From IMG/VR virus record IMGVR_UViG_3300032282_004923, positions 1 through 56,314 of that record: DNA of 56,314 nt. One strand, 5' to 3'. The DNA is from a virus. Under the pieces are notes generated by a model. It made no database searches, was not told the origin of the DNA, and worked only from the letters and a program-made list of their open reading frames with translations. A program made the translations under genes and the position numbers. Within the stretch, counting starts at the first letter, position 1. The number at the start of each line of letters is the position of its first letter. Of this stretch, positions 42,856 to 51,293 are shown one piece after another.

Positions 42856-43288
42856 CAAAAAAAGTGCACCGCAGCATGAAGTCGTTGAGATTATTAAACA
42901 CGGTAGCTGGGGGCACGTTGAATACATCCACAAGCTAAAATGTGGACATGCCGAAGTGCGTAAACGCATTGCATCAACACCGCGTCTTGCTTGCACTAGT
43001 TGCGTTAAGGCTGCCGAAGCAACACATATGCTTTCTGAACTAGCGAAACCGCCAAGCGTCTATTTAGATTCAAGCGAAATACATGATGAAATTGCAATTG
43101 ATATCGCAAGCACCGAGCAAGACATCGCAAGATTGCGTGCTGCTATCGCTCTACGGTTGGGTATTGATTCTGATGCTATCGATATGATTGTCGATGAGAC
43201 TACAGATACGCCAACAATTGTTCAGGTAGTCATATTTATGGATGCATATCAGGCCATAGCCTTTGCTAATCAAGAATCTTCTGCCTGA
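42842..43288 (+). CDS. Hypothetical protein with N-terminal zinc ribbon
   Basis: A 148-residue protein. KLKCGHAEVRKR...LACTSCVKA gives C-x-H and C-x2-C ligands of a zinc ribbon, then an acidic helical C-terminal part (EQDIARLRAAIALRLGIDSD). Overlaps the previous gene by 14 bases and converges with the PP-loop gene, overlapping it by 19. Confidence 0.75.
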   Translation: MAEINKKSAPQHEVVEIIKHGSWGHVEYIHKLKCGHAEVRKRIASTPRLACTSCVKAAEATHMLSELAKPPSVYLDSSEIHDEIAIDIASTEQDIARLRAAIALRLGIDSDAIDMIVDETTDTPTIVQVVIFMDAYQAIAFANQESSA

Positions 43289-44418
43289 TTTATTTCTTGT
43301 TGAATTGTATACGCGCGCGTACCAGGGCCTATTGGGTTTACCGCAGTTATATGCAGTTCGTTGATTAACAGATTACGTATTAACCAATGCAACGGGTATG
43401 AACGAGGGTCTTTGAGGTGTTTCTTGCGGAACTCTGCGCAATAAGCAAGTGCACGCGTACGCAAACCAGGCGTAGCCATATTGTCCTCTACGCACTGTTT
43501 TACTCCCGCCCAACCATTGTCCGCATAGAACATAATCCTGCGCTCAAGGTTGTATGAGGGCCAGATGCGTCGTTGTGCATCAATATGAGGGAAGCACTCG
43601 TATAGCCGGTCATAGAACTCTGGTTCTGTAGCCACAACATCACCAATGCGCCGGATGGCCACAGCATGAAGCGGTATTCCAACCCGTGTGTTACTGCCCG
43701 TAAGGGCCGCACGGTCGTAGTACTCGCAGTATGGGGCATTGTGTTCTTCGGAAATGAACTTCAACACATCGTCGGTTGTCCAGTCATAGATTACCTTTGC
43801 AAAACGCAACGGGATATTCTTTTTCATTCGATAAGGAGTGACAATGTAGTTCTCGTGCAACTTCTGAACGCAAGAGCGGTAGCGAATCATCGATTCGTTT
43901 GCTCGCACACCAGTAATGAATGCAACCCGCCCTTGTTTGCCTTGCATTGTGTAATAATCAATAGACTGCGGGAGGGGAAGTGACGGGTCTAGTCCAAAGT
44001 GCTCAGCGCGTATTGCATACGACGGCATCTCGCGGACTAAACGTCCTTCAGAAGCGCGATATGGCGACCAAAGTAAGCAGTACTCGCGACGACCAAGCAC
44101 CCATATCTCTTGCCCTTGGGGAAGGCAATACCACTCCATGTCCACCCAGTCGTAGTTGCGGACTTCTTCCATAAACTTTATAACCGTTGGGCTAACCATC
44201 TCCTCGTCGCGAAAGATGACCTTGACTGGACCCAACCCGCGCTCTTCATGGATTTCTTTAGCAAGGTATAGAACTGCTGTTGAGTCTTTACCGCCAGAGA
44301 ACTGTACACAGACCGTGTCAAAAGTGTCGTAGACGTGCCGCATGCGTTCACGTGCTGCATCTACGCAGTTTATGTCTAGGAATAGGCGCTGACGAGTCAA
44401 GAGACAACCATGGGCCAT
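43270..44418 (-). CDS. PP-loop ATPase, PAPS reductase/DUF3440-like
   Basis: A 382-residue protein. The PP-loop SGGKDSTAVLYLAKE (about 40-54) marks the adenine-nucleotide alpha-hydrolase fold. FRDEEMVSP, FITGVRANES and the PAPS-reductase-like DWTTDDVLKFI follow. The C-terminal about 120 residues fit the large phage PAPS reductase-like class (DUF3440 relatives). Related enzymes act in sulfur activation and DNA phosphorothioation (DndC); without DndDE neighbours here its substrate is open. The first 10 residues overlap the upstream gene, so the start could be slightly later. Confidence 0.85.
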   Translation of the reverse strand: MAHGCLLTRQRLFLDINCVDAARERMRHVYDTFDTVCVQFSGGKDSTAVLYLAKEIHEERGLGPVKVIFRDEEMVSPTVIKFMEEVRNYDWVDMEWYCLPQGQEIWVLGRREYCLLWSPYRASEGRLVREMPSYAIRAEHFGLDPSLPLPQSIDYYTMQGKQGRVAFITGVRANESMIRYRSCVQKLHENYIVTPYRMKKNIPLRFAKVIYDWTTDDVLKFISEEHNAPYCEYYDRAALTGSNTRVGIPLHAVAIRRIGDVVATEPEFYDRLYECFPHIDAQRRIWPSYNLERRIMFYADNGWAGVKQCVEDNMATPGLRTRALAYCAEFRKKHLKDPRSYPLHWLIRNLLINELHITAVNPIGPGTRAYTIQQEINQAEDS

Positions 44419-44816
44419 ATGTATGCAGCAGACGGGTCATCTTCCCAACCAAACTGCGAGTAATACAGGCTATCTTTACGAAGAAGGTTTGAGCGGTGAG
44501 AGGAGTGGACTGCATTGTCACCCCACCATGACGGCATGTCTTTTATATCTGGAGCTCCAAGCTCAAGTATCTTGGCTTTTGTTGTGTCTTTGTATCCGCG
44601 CGCAATCCATTCATCACACATTGCTACGCCATACGCAATTAAACCTTGAGTATTGTTAGCCCACATACGAGATGCTGGATGCGTACTCCACCCGGCGGTT
44701 ATCCCAAGATTAGCGCGAAGTATTTGAAATGTTTCTACGCGCTGTTTGCCTAAGCGACGGTAGTCAAGGGCTGCAGCAGACGCAGCGATGTTTGAGTAAG
44801 GAACAAATGTTTGCAT
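44397..44816 (-). CDS. Pyrimidine dimer DNA glycosylase-like protein
   Basis: The start at 44816 (MQTFVPYSNIAASAAALDYR) gives 139 residues. MQTFVPY....A..LD..RLGKQRVE..QIL, then GW..HPA.RMW, and MCDEWIARGYKDT follow the family of actinobacterial proteins annotated as pyrimidine dimer glycosylases/endonuclease V relatives. Predicted role: repair of UV dimers, useful for a surface-water phage. Overlaps the PP-loop gene by 22 bases. Confidence 0.8.
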   Translation of the reverse strand: MQTFVPYSNIAASAAALDYRRLGKQRVETFQILRANLGITAGWSTHPASRMWANNTQGLIAYGVAMCDEWIARGYKDTTKAKILELGAPDIKDMPSWWGDNAVHSSHRSNLLRKDSLYYSQFGWEDDPSAAYIWPMVVS

Positions 44817-44829
44817 TTTGTCTACTTTT

Positions 44830-45165
44830 CTAATCTTTATATGGAAGTAGCTGAACTTCACTGTCTGTATCGACCGGAGAATATACTTCTTCCGATTTGT
44901 TTAGTTTATCTTTAGCCAAGATATACGCAACCTGGAGAGCCGTTAATGGGTTTTCACGTGGACCGCTATTGAGCGCCCACATGGAATCTGCTGGCGCGGA
45001 CTTGTCTGCTTCTGGAAAGGCCAAACACCTCCACTCCCTGTTTTCGTAGGTGATGGCAAAGGCAAGTTTGTGCTTGGTGAACCACGTTCCGTACGTATGG
45101 AACTCGGAGCAACCGTCTCCGTATGGATAATCTGTGTGTTCTTCTGTTCCGTATATCAAGGGCAT
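44830..45165 (-). CDS. Hypothetical protein, 111 aa
   Basis: A soluble protein, MPLIYGTEEHTDYPYGDGCS, with a beta-rich first half (KHKLAFAITYENREWRCLAF) and a helical second half. It begins a leftward unit with the glycosylase and PP-loop genes and diverges from the DUF932 gene. No family recognised. Confidence 0.72.
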   Translation of the reverse strand: MPLIYGTEEHTDYPYGDGCSEFHTYGTWFTKHKLAFAITYENREWRCLAFPEADKSAPADSMWALNSGPRENPLTALQVAYILAKDKLNKSEEVYSPVDTDSEVQLLPYKD

Positions 45166-45258
45166 GTCCAGATGATACCCGTAAAAGATGGCTCTATAGC
45201 AAACAAGTCATCATCTGGGGCGAAAGTCTTTACTGATACAGTGTGCGAAGGTAACAAC

Positions 45259-46287
45259 ATGAGCCACGAACTTGATTTCACAAAAGACAATACGGCCAGA
45301 ATGGCCTACGCAACCGGCCCAGGAAGAGCTGTCCCCTGGCATCGCCTAGGCGTTCCTATGAAAGGTCTTCAGACGGTTGACGCAATGCTTGCTGCTGCTA
45401 GCGCTGACTTTGACGTGCTTCTCACTAAAGTCGCAGCAGTAGATGACTACGGCAATCTAATTCGCAACGCAGATGGAACTGTATTGATAATCGATGACAG
45501 CCGAGCCACCGTTAGACAGAATAGTGACGGCAGCTTTGATGCTCTTGCTACTGTTGGCACCCGTTACGTGGTGCGTCAAAACCGCGAAGTACTGGAACGA
45601 GCCATTGCTGTTGTGGGAGCATCGGATGGAGATGCGGTAATGGACACAGTAGGTGTATTGCGCGGTGGTGCGCGTTTCTTTGCAACCATCGACCTTGGGG
45701 CAGTAGTTATTGACCCAATGGGCGTAAACGATAAAATTTCTAGATATTTAGTTGTCTCTACAGGGCATGATGGTGTTTGGCCAATTCGGTATGCAAATAC
45801 GGACATTCGTGCAGTATGCAACAATACCGTAGTACTTGGGCTAAAGAAGGCAGAAAGAGTCTTTACTGCTCGTCACACGAGAAATGTTGACACCGTAATA
45901 GAGGATGCGCGTACTGTTCTGCGTATCTCAACTAACTGGGCAGATGAATTCAAAGCCGAAGCAGAGAGAATGTTGGCAATCCCTGTTCTTCCTAAAAGCC
46001 GAAAACTATCGGAAGTCATTGACGGTGTATTCCCAATAGAAAAAGACCAAACATCTCGACAGAAGAAACATCGCGATGAAACCATTTCTAAAGTCCTTGC
46101 TATATACGGCAACGACCGCAATGCCGGTACTTATGGCTACAACGGTTGGTCTATCTACAACGCAATAGCAGAGTATTTTGACCATCATAGAACTGATGAC
46201 CCAATAGCCAATGCGATGTCATCCATGGATGACACTTCAGTAACTACCGTGAGGAAGTTGACTACACATCGCTTGGTGGTAAAATAA
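45259..46287 (+). CDS. DUF932 (phage/plasmid-like protein TIGR03299)
   Basis: The start at 45259 after CGAAGGTAACA gives 342 residues; the frame extends upstream but lacks an SD. The AYATGPGRAVPWHRLGVPM start, YVVRQNREVLERAI and YLVVSTGHDGVWPIRYANTD blocks, then VCNNTVVLGLKKAERVFTARH, are the signature of DUF932, widespread in phages and plasmids and often near replication genes; molecular function unknown. A promoter for the next gene lies inside its last codons. Confidence 0.9.
   Translation: MSHELDFTKDNTARMAYATGPGRAVPWHRLGVPMKGLQTVDAMLAAASADFDVLLTKVAAVDDYGNLIRNADGTVLIIDDSRATVRQNSDGSFDALATVGTRYVVRQNREVLERAIAVVGASDGDAVMDTVGVLRGGARFFATIDLGAVVIDPMGVNDKISRYLVVSTGHDGVWPIRYANTDIRAVCNNTVVLGLKKAERVFTARHTRNVDTVIEDARTVLRISTNWADEFKAEAERMLAIPVLPKSRKLSEVIDGVFPIEKDQTSRQKKHRDETISKVLAIYGNDRNAGTYGYNGWSIYNAIAEYFDHHRTDDPIANAMSSMDDTSVTTVRKLTTHRLVVK
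46258..46285 (+). promoter_or_regulatory. Leaderless promoter TTGACT-N16-TAAAAT
   Basis: TTGACT (46258-46263), spacer 16, TAAAAT (46280-46285), then 6 bases to the ATG at 46292. It lies within the end of the DUF932 gene. Confidence 0.55.
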
Positions 46288-46291
46288 CTAG

Positions 46292-46762
46292 ATGGGTTCA
46301 GACTTTTTCTCAGATGATTTTTTTGCATGGGAAGACGATGATGACGACTTCCTCCAAGCGACTGATGATGAAGAGTTTTGGACGGACGAAGTAGAAACTC
46401 GCTACGAGCACACTGCGCGTCAAATAAGCAAACTGGTGCAGATTGCCATCAATGAAGAAGGAACTCCAATCGTAGGTGAGTTCATGAAAGCCATAGAGAA
46501 CTGCATGGGGTGGCGCTTAGAGGTGGTGGCGGACTCTTCTTCCATAGATGACGTTCTGTTCCATGGCTATAACACTTACGACGAGCTTGGGTGGCTTCAT
46601 TACATGAATTCAACGCAGTTTCATCAGCTATCCCGCGACGTAACTCACATGGCAAACGCTGCAAGTATGGACTTTGTTAATCAACATATGGGCAACAAAC
46701 GCCCCATGCGCAAGAAGATTCGTAACATTCTCTGGAAACTTGTCAAGCGACTTGATTTTTAA
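46292..46762 (+). CDS. Acidic hypothetical protein, 156 aa
   Basis: A very acidic N-terminus (MGSDFFSDDFFAWEDDDDDF) leads into helical segments (ARQISKLVQIAINEEGTPIV) and a basic C-terminus (MRKKIRNILWKLVKRLDF). The charge split suggests autoinhibition or nucleic-acid mimicry, but no family is recognised. No SD; probably leaderless. Confidence 0.75.
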   Translation: MGSDFFSDDFFAWEDDDDDFLQATDDEEFWTDEVETRYEHTARQISKLVQIAINEEGTPIVGEFMKAIENCMGWRLEVVADSSSIDDVLFHGYNTYDELGWLHYMNSTQFHQLSRDVTHMANAASMDFVNQHMGNKRPMRKKIRNILWKLVKRLDF

Positions 46763-46781
46763 TTGAATTATCCCGTATGCT
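46752..46781 (+). promoter_or_regulatory. Promoter TTGATT-N18-TATGCT
   Basis: TTGATT (46752-46757), spacer 18, TATGCT (46776-46781) before the WhiB-like gene, whose start has an SD (AGGGAG). Confidence 0.5.
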
Positions 46782-46804
46782 CATTCCTCTAGCAGGGAGA
46801 GTAA

Positions 46805-47113
46805 ATGATTGGATTTCGCGTAGAACGTGATTTTGACCTACAGCCACCTAAGAACGGTGCATGCGTAGGACACCCAACTGAGTGGTGGTTCCCAGCAAAG
46901 GCTCCACGCCGACAAGACTGGATTAATATTCGTACAGCCCGTCAGATTTGTGAGAGCTGTGATGTGCGCGTAGAGTGCCTTGAGTACGCAATAGAAGCCG
47001 AAGAACATCACGGCATATGGGGGGCTATGGCACCAGAACAACGCAAAGTAGAGATTCGTCGTCGGCGCAAAGCTGGCCTAATGGTCCGGAAGCGTCATGT
47101 CATCAATTTCTGA
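46805..47113 (+). CDS. WhiB-like Fe-S regulator (copy 2)
   Basis: A 102-residue WhiB family protein: first Cys in GACVGHPTEWWF, CESCDVRVEC for the next three, GIWGAMAPEQRK turn, and a basic C-terminus (RRRRKAGLMVRKRH). Less like copy 1 than expected for a recent duplication, so the two were probably acquired separately. It overlaps the primase-helicase start by 17 bases. Confidence 0.9.
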   Translation: MIGFRVERDFDLQPPKNGACVGHPTEWWFPAKAPRRQDWINIRTARQICESCDVRVECLEYAIEAEEHHGIWGAMAPEQRKVEIRRRRKAGLMVRKRHVINF

Positions 47114-48896
47114 ACCAGTAGATAAGGTACTTTCGCTCCTAGATGGAGTACGCGAATCAGGCAAAGACCAGTGGATGGCGCGCTGTCCTTGTCGTAACGA
47201 CGATTCAAACCCTAGCCTCGCTATCGCGCAAGGTGAAGATGGAACTGCATTACTCCATTGTCATCGAGGCAACGCTTGTTCCGTTGATGAGATATGCAAG
47301 TCCATCGGCATGACGCCACGTGAACTTTTCACAGAGGATGAAGATTGGAAGCCAGTAGCGCGACCACGCTCTGCAGGAAAGATTGAGACGCTTGCATCAT
47401 CTGCAAAAAAGAAGATGGGCAAGAAGATTGAAAAGGTTTACCCGTACACAGACGAAGAGGGAACTTTATTGTACGAGAAGGTTCGTTTCCGTTTAGACGA
47501 CGGAAGCAAGTCTTTTGCTAATCGCCAGCCAGATTCATCACGTTCAGGTGAATACATCTGGAACCTCAAGAACCCACCAGTGCGTCGTGTTCTTTATCGC
47601 TTGCCAGAGCTCAACGATGCAATATCAAAAGGAGAACCCGTATGGCTTGTTGAGGGTGAAAAAGACGTTGACACACTCATGGACCTTGGCATCTTTGCTA
47701 CAACAATGGACAGCGGAGCAGGAAAGTGGGAGCAGTCTTATACCGATACTTTAAGTAACGCTTATGTAGAGATTATTGCTGACAACGACGATGTAGGACG
47801 ACTGCACGCGATGCATGTGTCAGAGCGCCTTTTGGCTGCCGGTGCACGTGGGTGCAACATATGGGTATCAAAACACGGCAAAGATATCACTGACCACTTG
47901 ACTGCAGGTAAGACTTTTGACGACCTAACCGCACTAGATGCATATGACCTACCAGATACTGTTCCTCAACTAGAGATAGATGATGGAGAGCCAGCAGCAG
48001 AAGACAAGCTACTTGAACAGATTGCCGACGTATTTGCCCGTGACAAGTTGACGCTTACGCAAAAACTCAATCGTGCGTCATTGTTAATCAACTCAGCAGG
48101 GGTTGAGGAAGCGCATAGCACTGGTCGAACAGTTAAGTGGCAAGAGTTTCTACAAGAAGTAGACCAAGATGTATATGAGTGGGTTATTCCAGGATTGCTT
48201 GAGAAGCGCGAGCGTGTCATCGTCGTTGCTGCAGAAGGTGTTGGTAAGACAATGCTCGCACGACAAGTTGCTATCTGCGCAGCCGCAGGACTACACCCGT
48301 TCACTTTTCAGCCAATGAAGCCCGTATGTACTTTAACTATCGACCTTGAGAACCCTGAGCGCATTATTCGCCGCACAACTCACAGCATTATGCATAACGC
48401 CGTAAAGAAGTCTCACGCAACTGACGTTCTTGCTCATCTGCACATGAAGCCAGACGGTATTGATTTATGCTCCGTCAAAGACCGCACTTATATTGAAGAA
48501 CTTGTCGACCGTATCAAGCCAGAGATACTTTTCCTCGGCCCTCTCTACAAGTCCTACGTAGATAACGGAACCCGTTCTAGTGAAGCAATGGCAGTAGAGG
48601 TTGCTAAATTCCTAGACACTTTGCGTGATGTGCATGGATGCGCACTATGGCTAGAGCACCACGCACCACTAGGGACATCCATGGCTTCCCGTGACTTGCG
48701 ACCATTTGGCTCATCAGTGTGGTCACGTTGGCCAGAGTTTGGCATCTCTTTAACCCCAGACCCAACAGCACTGAGTGGGTATGAATACAACGTTGGTCAC
48801 TTCCGTGGAGCGCGTGATAAGCGCCCGTGGCCTACCAAGATGGCACGTGGCGTAGAGCTGCCTTTCGTAGTATTAGACTATATGAAGGTGGATTAA
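47097..48896 (+). CDS. Bifunctional primase-helicase (zinc, Toprim, RepA-like ATPase)
   Basis: A 599-residue replication protein. A CHC2-like zinc region (MARCPCRNDDSNPSLAI, LLHCHRGNACSVDEI) occupies about 20-70. The Toprim domain follows with LVEGEKDVDTLMDLG (about 183-197) and IIADNDDVGRLHAM. The C-terminal ATPase has Walker A AAEGVGKTMLARQ (about 377-389), TLTIDLENPERI and FLGPLYK, of the RepA/AAA_25 DnaB-like type. It should prime lagging strands and unwind DNA. The adjacent downstream gene overlaps nearly head-to-tail (1 base apart). Confidence 0.92.
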   Translation: MSSISEPVDKVLSLLDGVRESGKDQWMARCPCRNDDSNPSLAIAQGEDGTALLHCHRGNACSVDEICKSIGMTPRELFTEDEDWKPVARPRSAGKIETLASSAKKKMGKKIEKVYPYTDEEGTLLYEKVRFRLDDGSKSFANRQPDSSRSGEYIWNLKNPPVRRVLYRLPELNDAISKGEPVWLVEGEKDVDTLMDLGIFATTMDSGAGKWEQSYTDTLSNAYVEIIADNDDVGRLHAMHVSERLLAAGARGCNIWVSKHGKDITDHLTAGKTFDDLTALDAYDLPDTVPQLEIDDGEPAAEDKLLEQIADVFARDKLTLTQKLNRASLLINSAGVEEAHSTGRTVKWQEFLQEVDQDVYEWVIPGLLEKRERVIVVAAEGVGKTMLARQVAICAAAGLHPFTFQPMKPVCTLTIDLENPERIIRRTTHSIMHNAVKKSHATDVLAHLHMKPDGIDLCSVKDRTYIEELVDRIKPEILFLGPLYKSYVDNGTRSSEAMAVEVAKFLDTLRDVHGCALWLEHHAPLGTSMASRDLRPFGSSVWSRWPEFGISLTPDPTALSGYEYNVGHFRGARDKRPWPTKMARGVELPFVVLDYMKVD

Positions 48897-48897
48897 C

Positions 48898-49551
48898 ATG
48901 GCTCAGTCTAAAAACTTAACAAGAGAGTTCCTTGCAGAGCGCGATTTGCGCATCTTTAAGCTTCGTCAAGCCGGTGTACCCATGAACGAAATAGCCCGCA
49001 GGTTCGGTATTGCGACCAAAACTGTTGGTACTTCCATCTCTAGGCAGCTAGAGAAGATGAACAGGGAAGCTTTGATGGCTTACCCAGAAGTACTGCGCAT
49101 GGAGCTAGAGCGCCTTGATGCGCTTCAGCAAGCAATCTGGCCAATGACTCAACACCGTAAGGTAGCAATGGATGATGGCACCGAAATGCAAGTAGAGCCA
49201 GACCTGAAAGCAATCCAGCAAGTCCTTGCAATAATGGATAGACGCTCCAAACTCCTCGGTATGGAGCAAAACAACGTGAACATTCAGATGGACGTCAGCT
49301 CTAGTATCCCCATTCGTGCAACTCTTGCAGGTTCTATCCAGCAATCCGTAGGCCAACAGTTTAGTCCGGAAGCAGAAGCTCGTAAAATGCTTGAGCTTAT
49401 GGGTAAGTCTGGGGTTATGCCTAAGGATTACGTAGATGCAGTTCTTTCCCGTGCTGTTGGTGAATTATCACCCATTATTGATGCCGAAGTTGTGGGAGAC
49501 TCTGAAATAGAACTATTCGGTGAACCCGTAGATGGAGAAGAAGATGAGTGA
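48898..49551 (+). CDS. HTH DNA-binding protein, terminase-small-subunit-like
   Basis: A 217-residue protein. The N-terminal helix-turn-helix (RIFKLRQAGVPMNEIARRFG, IATKTVGTSISRQLEKMN) is followed by a long helical part (MELERLDALQQAIWPMTQHR, LKAIQQVLAIMDRRSKLLGM) typical of small terminase subunits or related phage DNA-binding oligomers, and an acidic tail. No large terminase lies nearby in the window, so the packaging role is tentative; a replication-linked regulator is the alternative. Confidence 0.78.
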   Translation: MAQSKNLTREFLAERDLRIFKLRQAGVPMNEIARRFGIATKTVGTSISRQLEKMNREALMAYPEVLRMELERLDALQQAIWPMTQHRKVAMDDGTEMQVEPDLKAIQQVLAIMDRRSKLLGMEQNNVNIQMDVSSSIPIRATLAGSIQQSVGQQFSPEAEARKMLELMGKSGVMPKDYVDAVLSRAVGELSPIIDAEVVGDSEIELFGEPVDGEEDE

Positions 49552-49858
49552 CGAGCAGGACAACATTGAGGCGGCTATGGATAAGGTAGCAAGCTCTATG
49601 AAGCTGACCCGTAAGAGTAATACCGGCTCGGTGCCAGGAGAACCCGCACAAAAGCAGGTAATGGTGAGAGCCACCGAGGCCGACCATGACAAGTGGAAAA
49701 AAGCTGCAGAGCGCGAAGGCAAATCAATGGCTGAGTTCATCAGAGATGTGTGCAATGAAGCAAGCAAGGAAGCCCTTGAGTGTCGTCATCCACCAGAATT
49801 CAGAAAATCATACCCGTGGTCTGAGTTTTGTTTGAAATGCAACCATAGAATACGCTAA
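49544..49858 (+). CDS. Ribbon-helix-helix-like protein with zinc tail
   Basis: The start at 49544 after GGAGAAGAAG gives 104 residues. QVMVRATEADHDKWKKAAER then EGKSMAEFIRDVCNEAS is a ribbon-helix-helix. ECRHPPEFRK...FCLKCNHRIR adds a Cys/His tail. Overlaps the preceding stop by 8 bases and touches the next gene (TAATG). Confidence 0.8.
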   Translation: MSDEQDNIEAAMDKVASSMKLTRKSNTGSVPGEPAQKQVMVRATEADHDKWKKAAEREGKSMAEFIRDVCNEASKEALECRHPPEFRKSYPWSEFCLKCNHRIR

Positions 49859-50109
49859 TGCTTAATCAGCCCAGTATTAATTTCATCAATTATAACGAGT
49901 TTATTTCAGGGGTGATGGCGCAAGCTGAAACCCTAAAGAAGGAGCATGGGTGGAGATATGGGCAGGCGTTTTTTAATGTTCTATTTGAAGAGCGACCAGA
50001 CATAGCACAAGCTATACACGGTTCAAGTCTTGACCCTTTCTTTAAGCATATAATTAGTATTGAAACCTTAGAGAAAATACAAGAGATGTACCAAGCGGAG
50101 GAACAATGA
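49858..50109 (+). CDS. Hypothetical protein, 83 aa
   Basis: An all-helical protein, MLNQPSINFINYNEFISGVM, with YGQAFFNVLFEERPDIAQAI. Coupled on both sides (TAATG, ATGA). No family recognised; similar small proteins occur beside phage thioredoxins. Confidence 0.75.
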   Translation: MLNQPSINFINYNEFISGVMAQAETLKKEHGWRYGQAFFNVLFEERPDIAQAIHGSSLDPFFKHIISIETLEKIQEMYQAEEQ

Positions 50110-50426
50110 GCCAGGAACTAAACATTACGGACTTTGAGTCGTTTATTAATCAATCCGACAAGCCAGTAATAGTTGACTTCTGGGCACCATGGTGTGGCCC
50201 GTGCTCGATGTTTGGACCCGTAATTGACTCCGTAGGCCAAAAGCACTCATCAAAGGTTGTTGTTGCCAAGGTAAACGTTGACGAAAATATGGACCTTGCT
50301 ATGAAGTACAGCGTGATGAGCATTCCTAGCGTTTTGGTCTTTGTTAATGGGCGCGTAGCTACTACTATTGTCGGCGCGTATCCAGAAGCAGAGTTCGTAG
50401 AAAAGATAAAGAAATATCTTTCATGA
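50106..50426 (+). CDS. trxA: Thioredoxin
   Basis: A 106-residue thioredoxin with the WCGPC active site (about 29-33), VDFWAPW before it and the cis-Pro MSIPSVLVF at about 76-84. Length and fold elements are complete. In phages thioredoxin supplies electrons to ribonucleotide reductase or acts as a polymerase clamp; the nrdJ gene 900 bases downstream makes the first role likely. Confidence 0.93.
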   Translation: MSQELNITDFESFINQSDKPVIVDFWAPWCGPCSMFGPVIDSVGQKHSSKVVVAKVNVDENMDLAMKYSVMSIPSVLVFVNGRVATTIVGAYPEAEFVEKIKKYLS

Positions 50427-50455
50427 TTGCTTTCTGCGTTTAGGCGCATTAGTAT
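50427..50455 (+). promoter_or_regulatory. Leaderless promoter TTGCTT-N17-TAGTAT
   Basis: TTGCTT (50427-50432), spacer 17, TAGTAT (50450-50455), then 6 bases to the HNH gene ATG at 50462. Confidence 0.55.
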
Positions 50456-50461
50456 TTCAGC

Positions 50462-51019
50462 ATGGCTAAAAAACCTTCAACAGAAGAATGTTTTTTCCAA
50501 AAAGTACAAAAGACAGACTCTTGCTGGCTTTGGAATGGTTCTACCAACGCTAAAGGTTACGGGTCTTTTGCCGTTAATCGCAAAACCACCCTGGCTCATC
50601 GGTATTCTTATGTTCTTCACAAAGGTGAAATACCCGAAGGCTTAATAATCTGTCACACCTGCGATGTCCCTGCATGTGTAAATCCAGAACACCTATGGGC
50701 TGGTACTTACTCAGATAACGCAATAGATATGGTTAGTAAAAACAGGCACGGCAAGTCGAGTAAAAAGCATACACATTGCAAGAAAGGTCATTCTTTCGAA
50801 GAGTTTGAACCACTTGTCTACGTAAAAAAACAAGGTAGACAAATTGGAAAAGAATACAGAATATGTAAAGAATGCAAGCGTATAAGCAGCTCGGAAAGAG
50901 GAGGCAGTGAATACCTTGAAAAGATGCGTGAATATCATCATAAAAATCGTGACAGAATAAACGAAGCGAAAAGAAAACGATATCATGCTAGCAAAAATAA
51001 AGAAAACCCCTTGCCCTGA
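50462..51019 (+). CDS. HNH endonuclease
   Basis: A 185-residue protein of the phage HNH type: CWLWNGSTNAKGYGSFA, AHRYSYVLHKGEIPEGLIIC, HTCDVPACVNPEHLWAGTYS supplies H-N-H and zinc cysteines, then CKKGHSFEEF and RICKECKRISS zinc knuckle. The C-terminal 40 residues are Lys/Arg-rich. It looks like a homing endonuclease inserted beside the tRNA; its stop codon lies inside the tRNA acceptor stem. Confidence 0.9.
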   Translation: MAKKPSTEECFFQKVQKTDSCWLWNGSTNAKGYGSFAVNRKTTLAHRYSYVLHKGEIPEGLIICHTCDVPACVNPEHLWAGTYSDNAIDMVSKNRHGKSSKKHTHCKKGHSFEEFEPLVYVKKQGRQIGKEYRICKECKRISSSERGGSEYLEKMREYHHKNRDRINEAKRKRYHASKNKENPLP

Positions 51020-51086
51020 TAGCTCAATTGGACAGAGCAACAGACTTCTAATCTGTAGGTTGTAGGTTCGATTCCTGCTCAGGGCG
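51013..51086 (+). tRNA. trnR(tct): tRNA-Arg (anticodon TCT)
   Basis: Acceptor GCCCTGA pairs with TCAGGGC. The D-arm follows (AGCTC...GAGC). Anticodon stem ACAGA/TCTGT encloses CTTCTAA with anticodon TCT at 34-36. T-arm has GGTTCGATTCC. CCA is not encoded. It would read AGA/AGG codons, rare in many actinobacteria. Its first 7 bases overlap the HNH coding sequence. Confidence 0.93.
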
Positions 51087-51101
51087 CGATATGCTTTATG
51101 C

Positions 51102-51293
51102 ATGCCAATACAGAGCGAAGACATAATAATCCTGCGGTGTTGCAGAGATTGGCCCGTACATGCCCATAGCGCATTTGGACGAATGGGTAGATGCGGCGTG
51201 TGCAGAGAAGTGCCACAACCAGTGTTTGAGTTATACCCTGAGGAGGAGTTCGCTCGCAATAAAGCTGGCTACACTCCCCCTCCAGAGGTTTAA
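51102..51293 (+). CDS. Small Cys-rich protein
   Basis: A 63-residue protein: LRCCRDWPVHAHSAF then GRCGVCREVPQ gives two Cys pairs and two His, a zinc ribbon. Pro-rich end (YTPPPEV). Its end overlaps the converging RNR gene by 4 bases. Function unknown. Confidence 0.65.
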   Translation: MPIQSEDIIILRCCRDWPVHAHSAFGRMGRCGVCREVPQPVFELYPEEEFARNKAGYTPPPEV

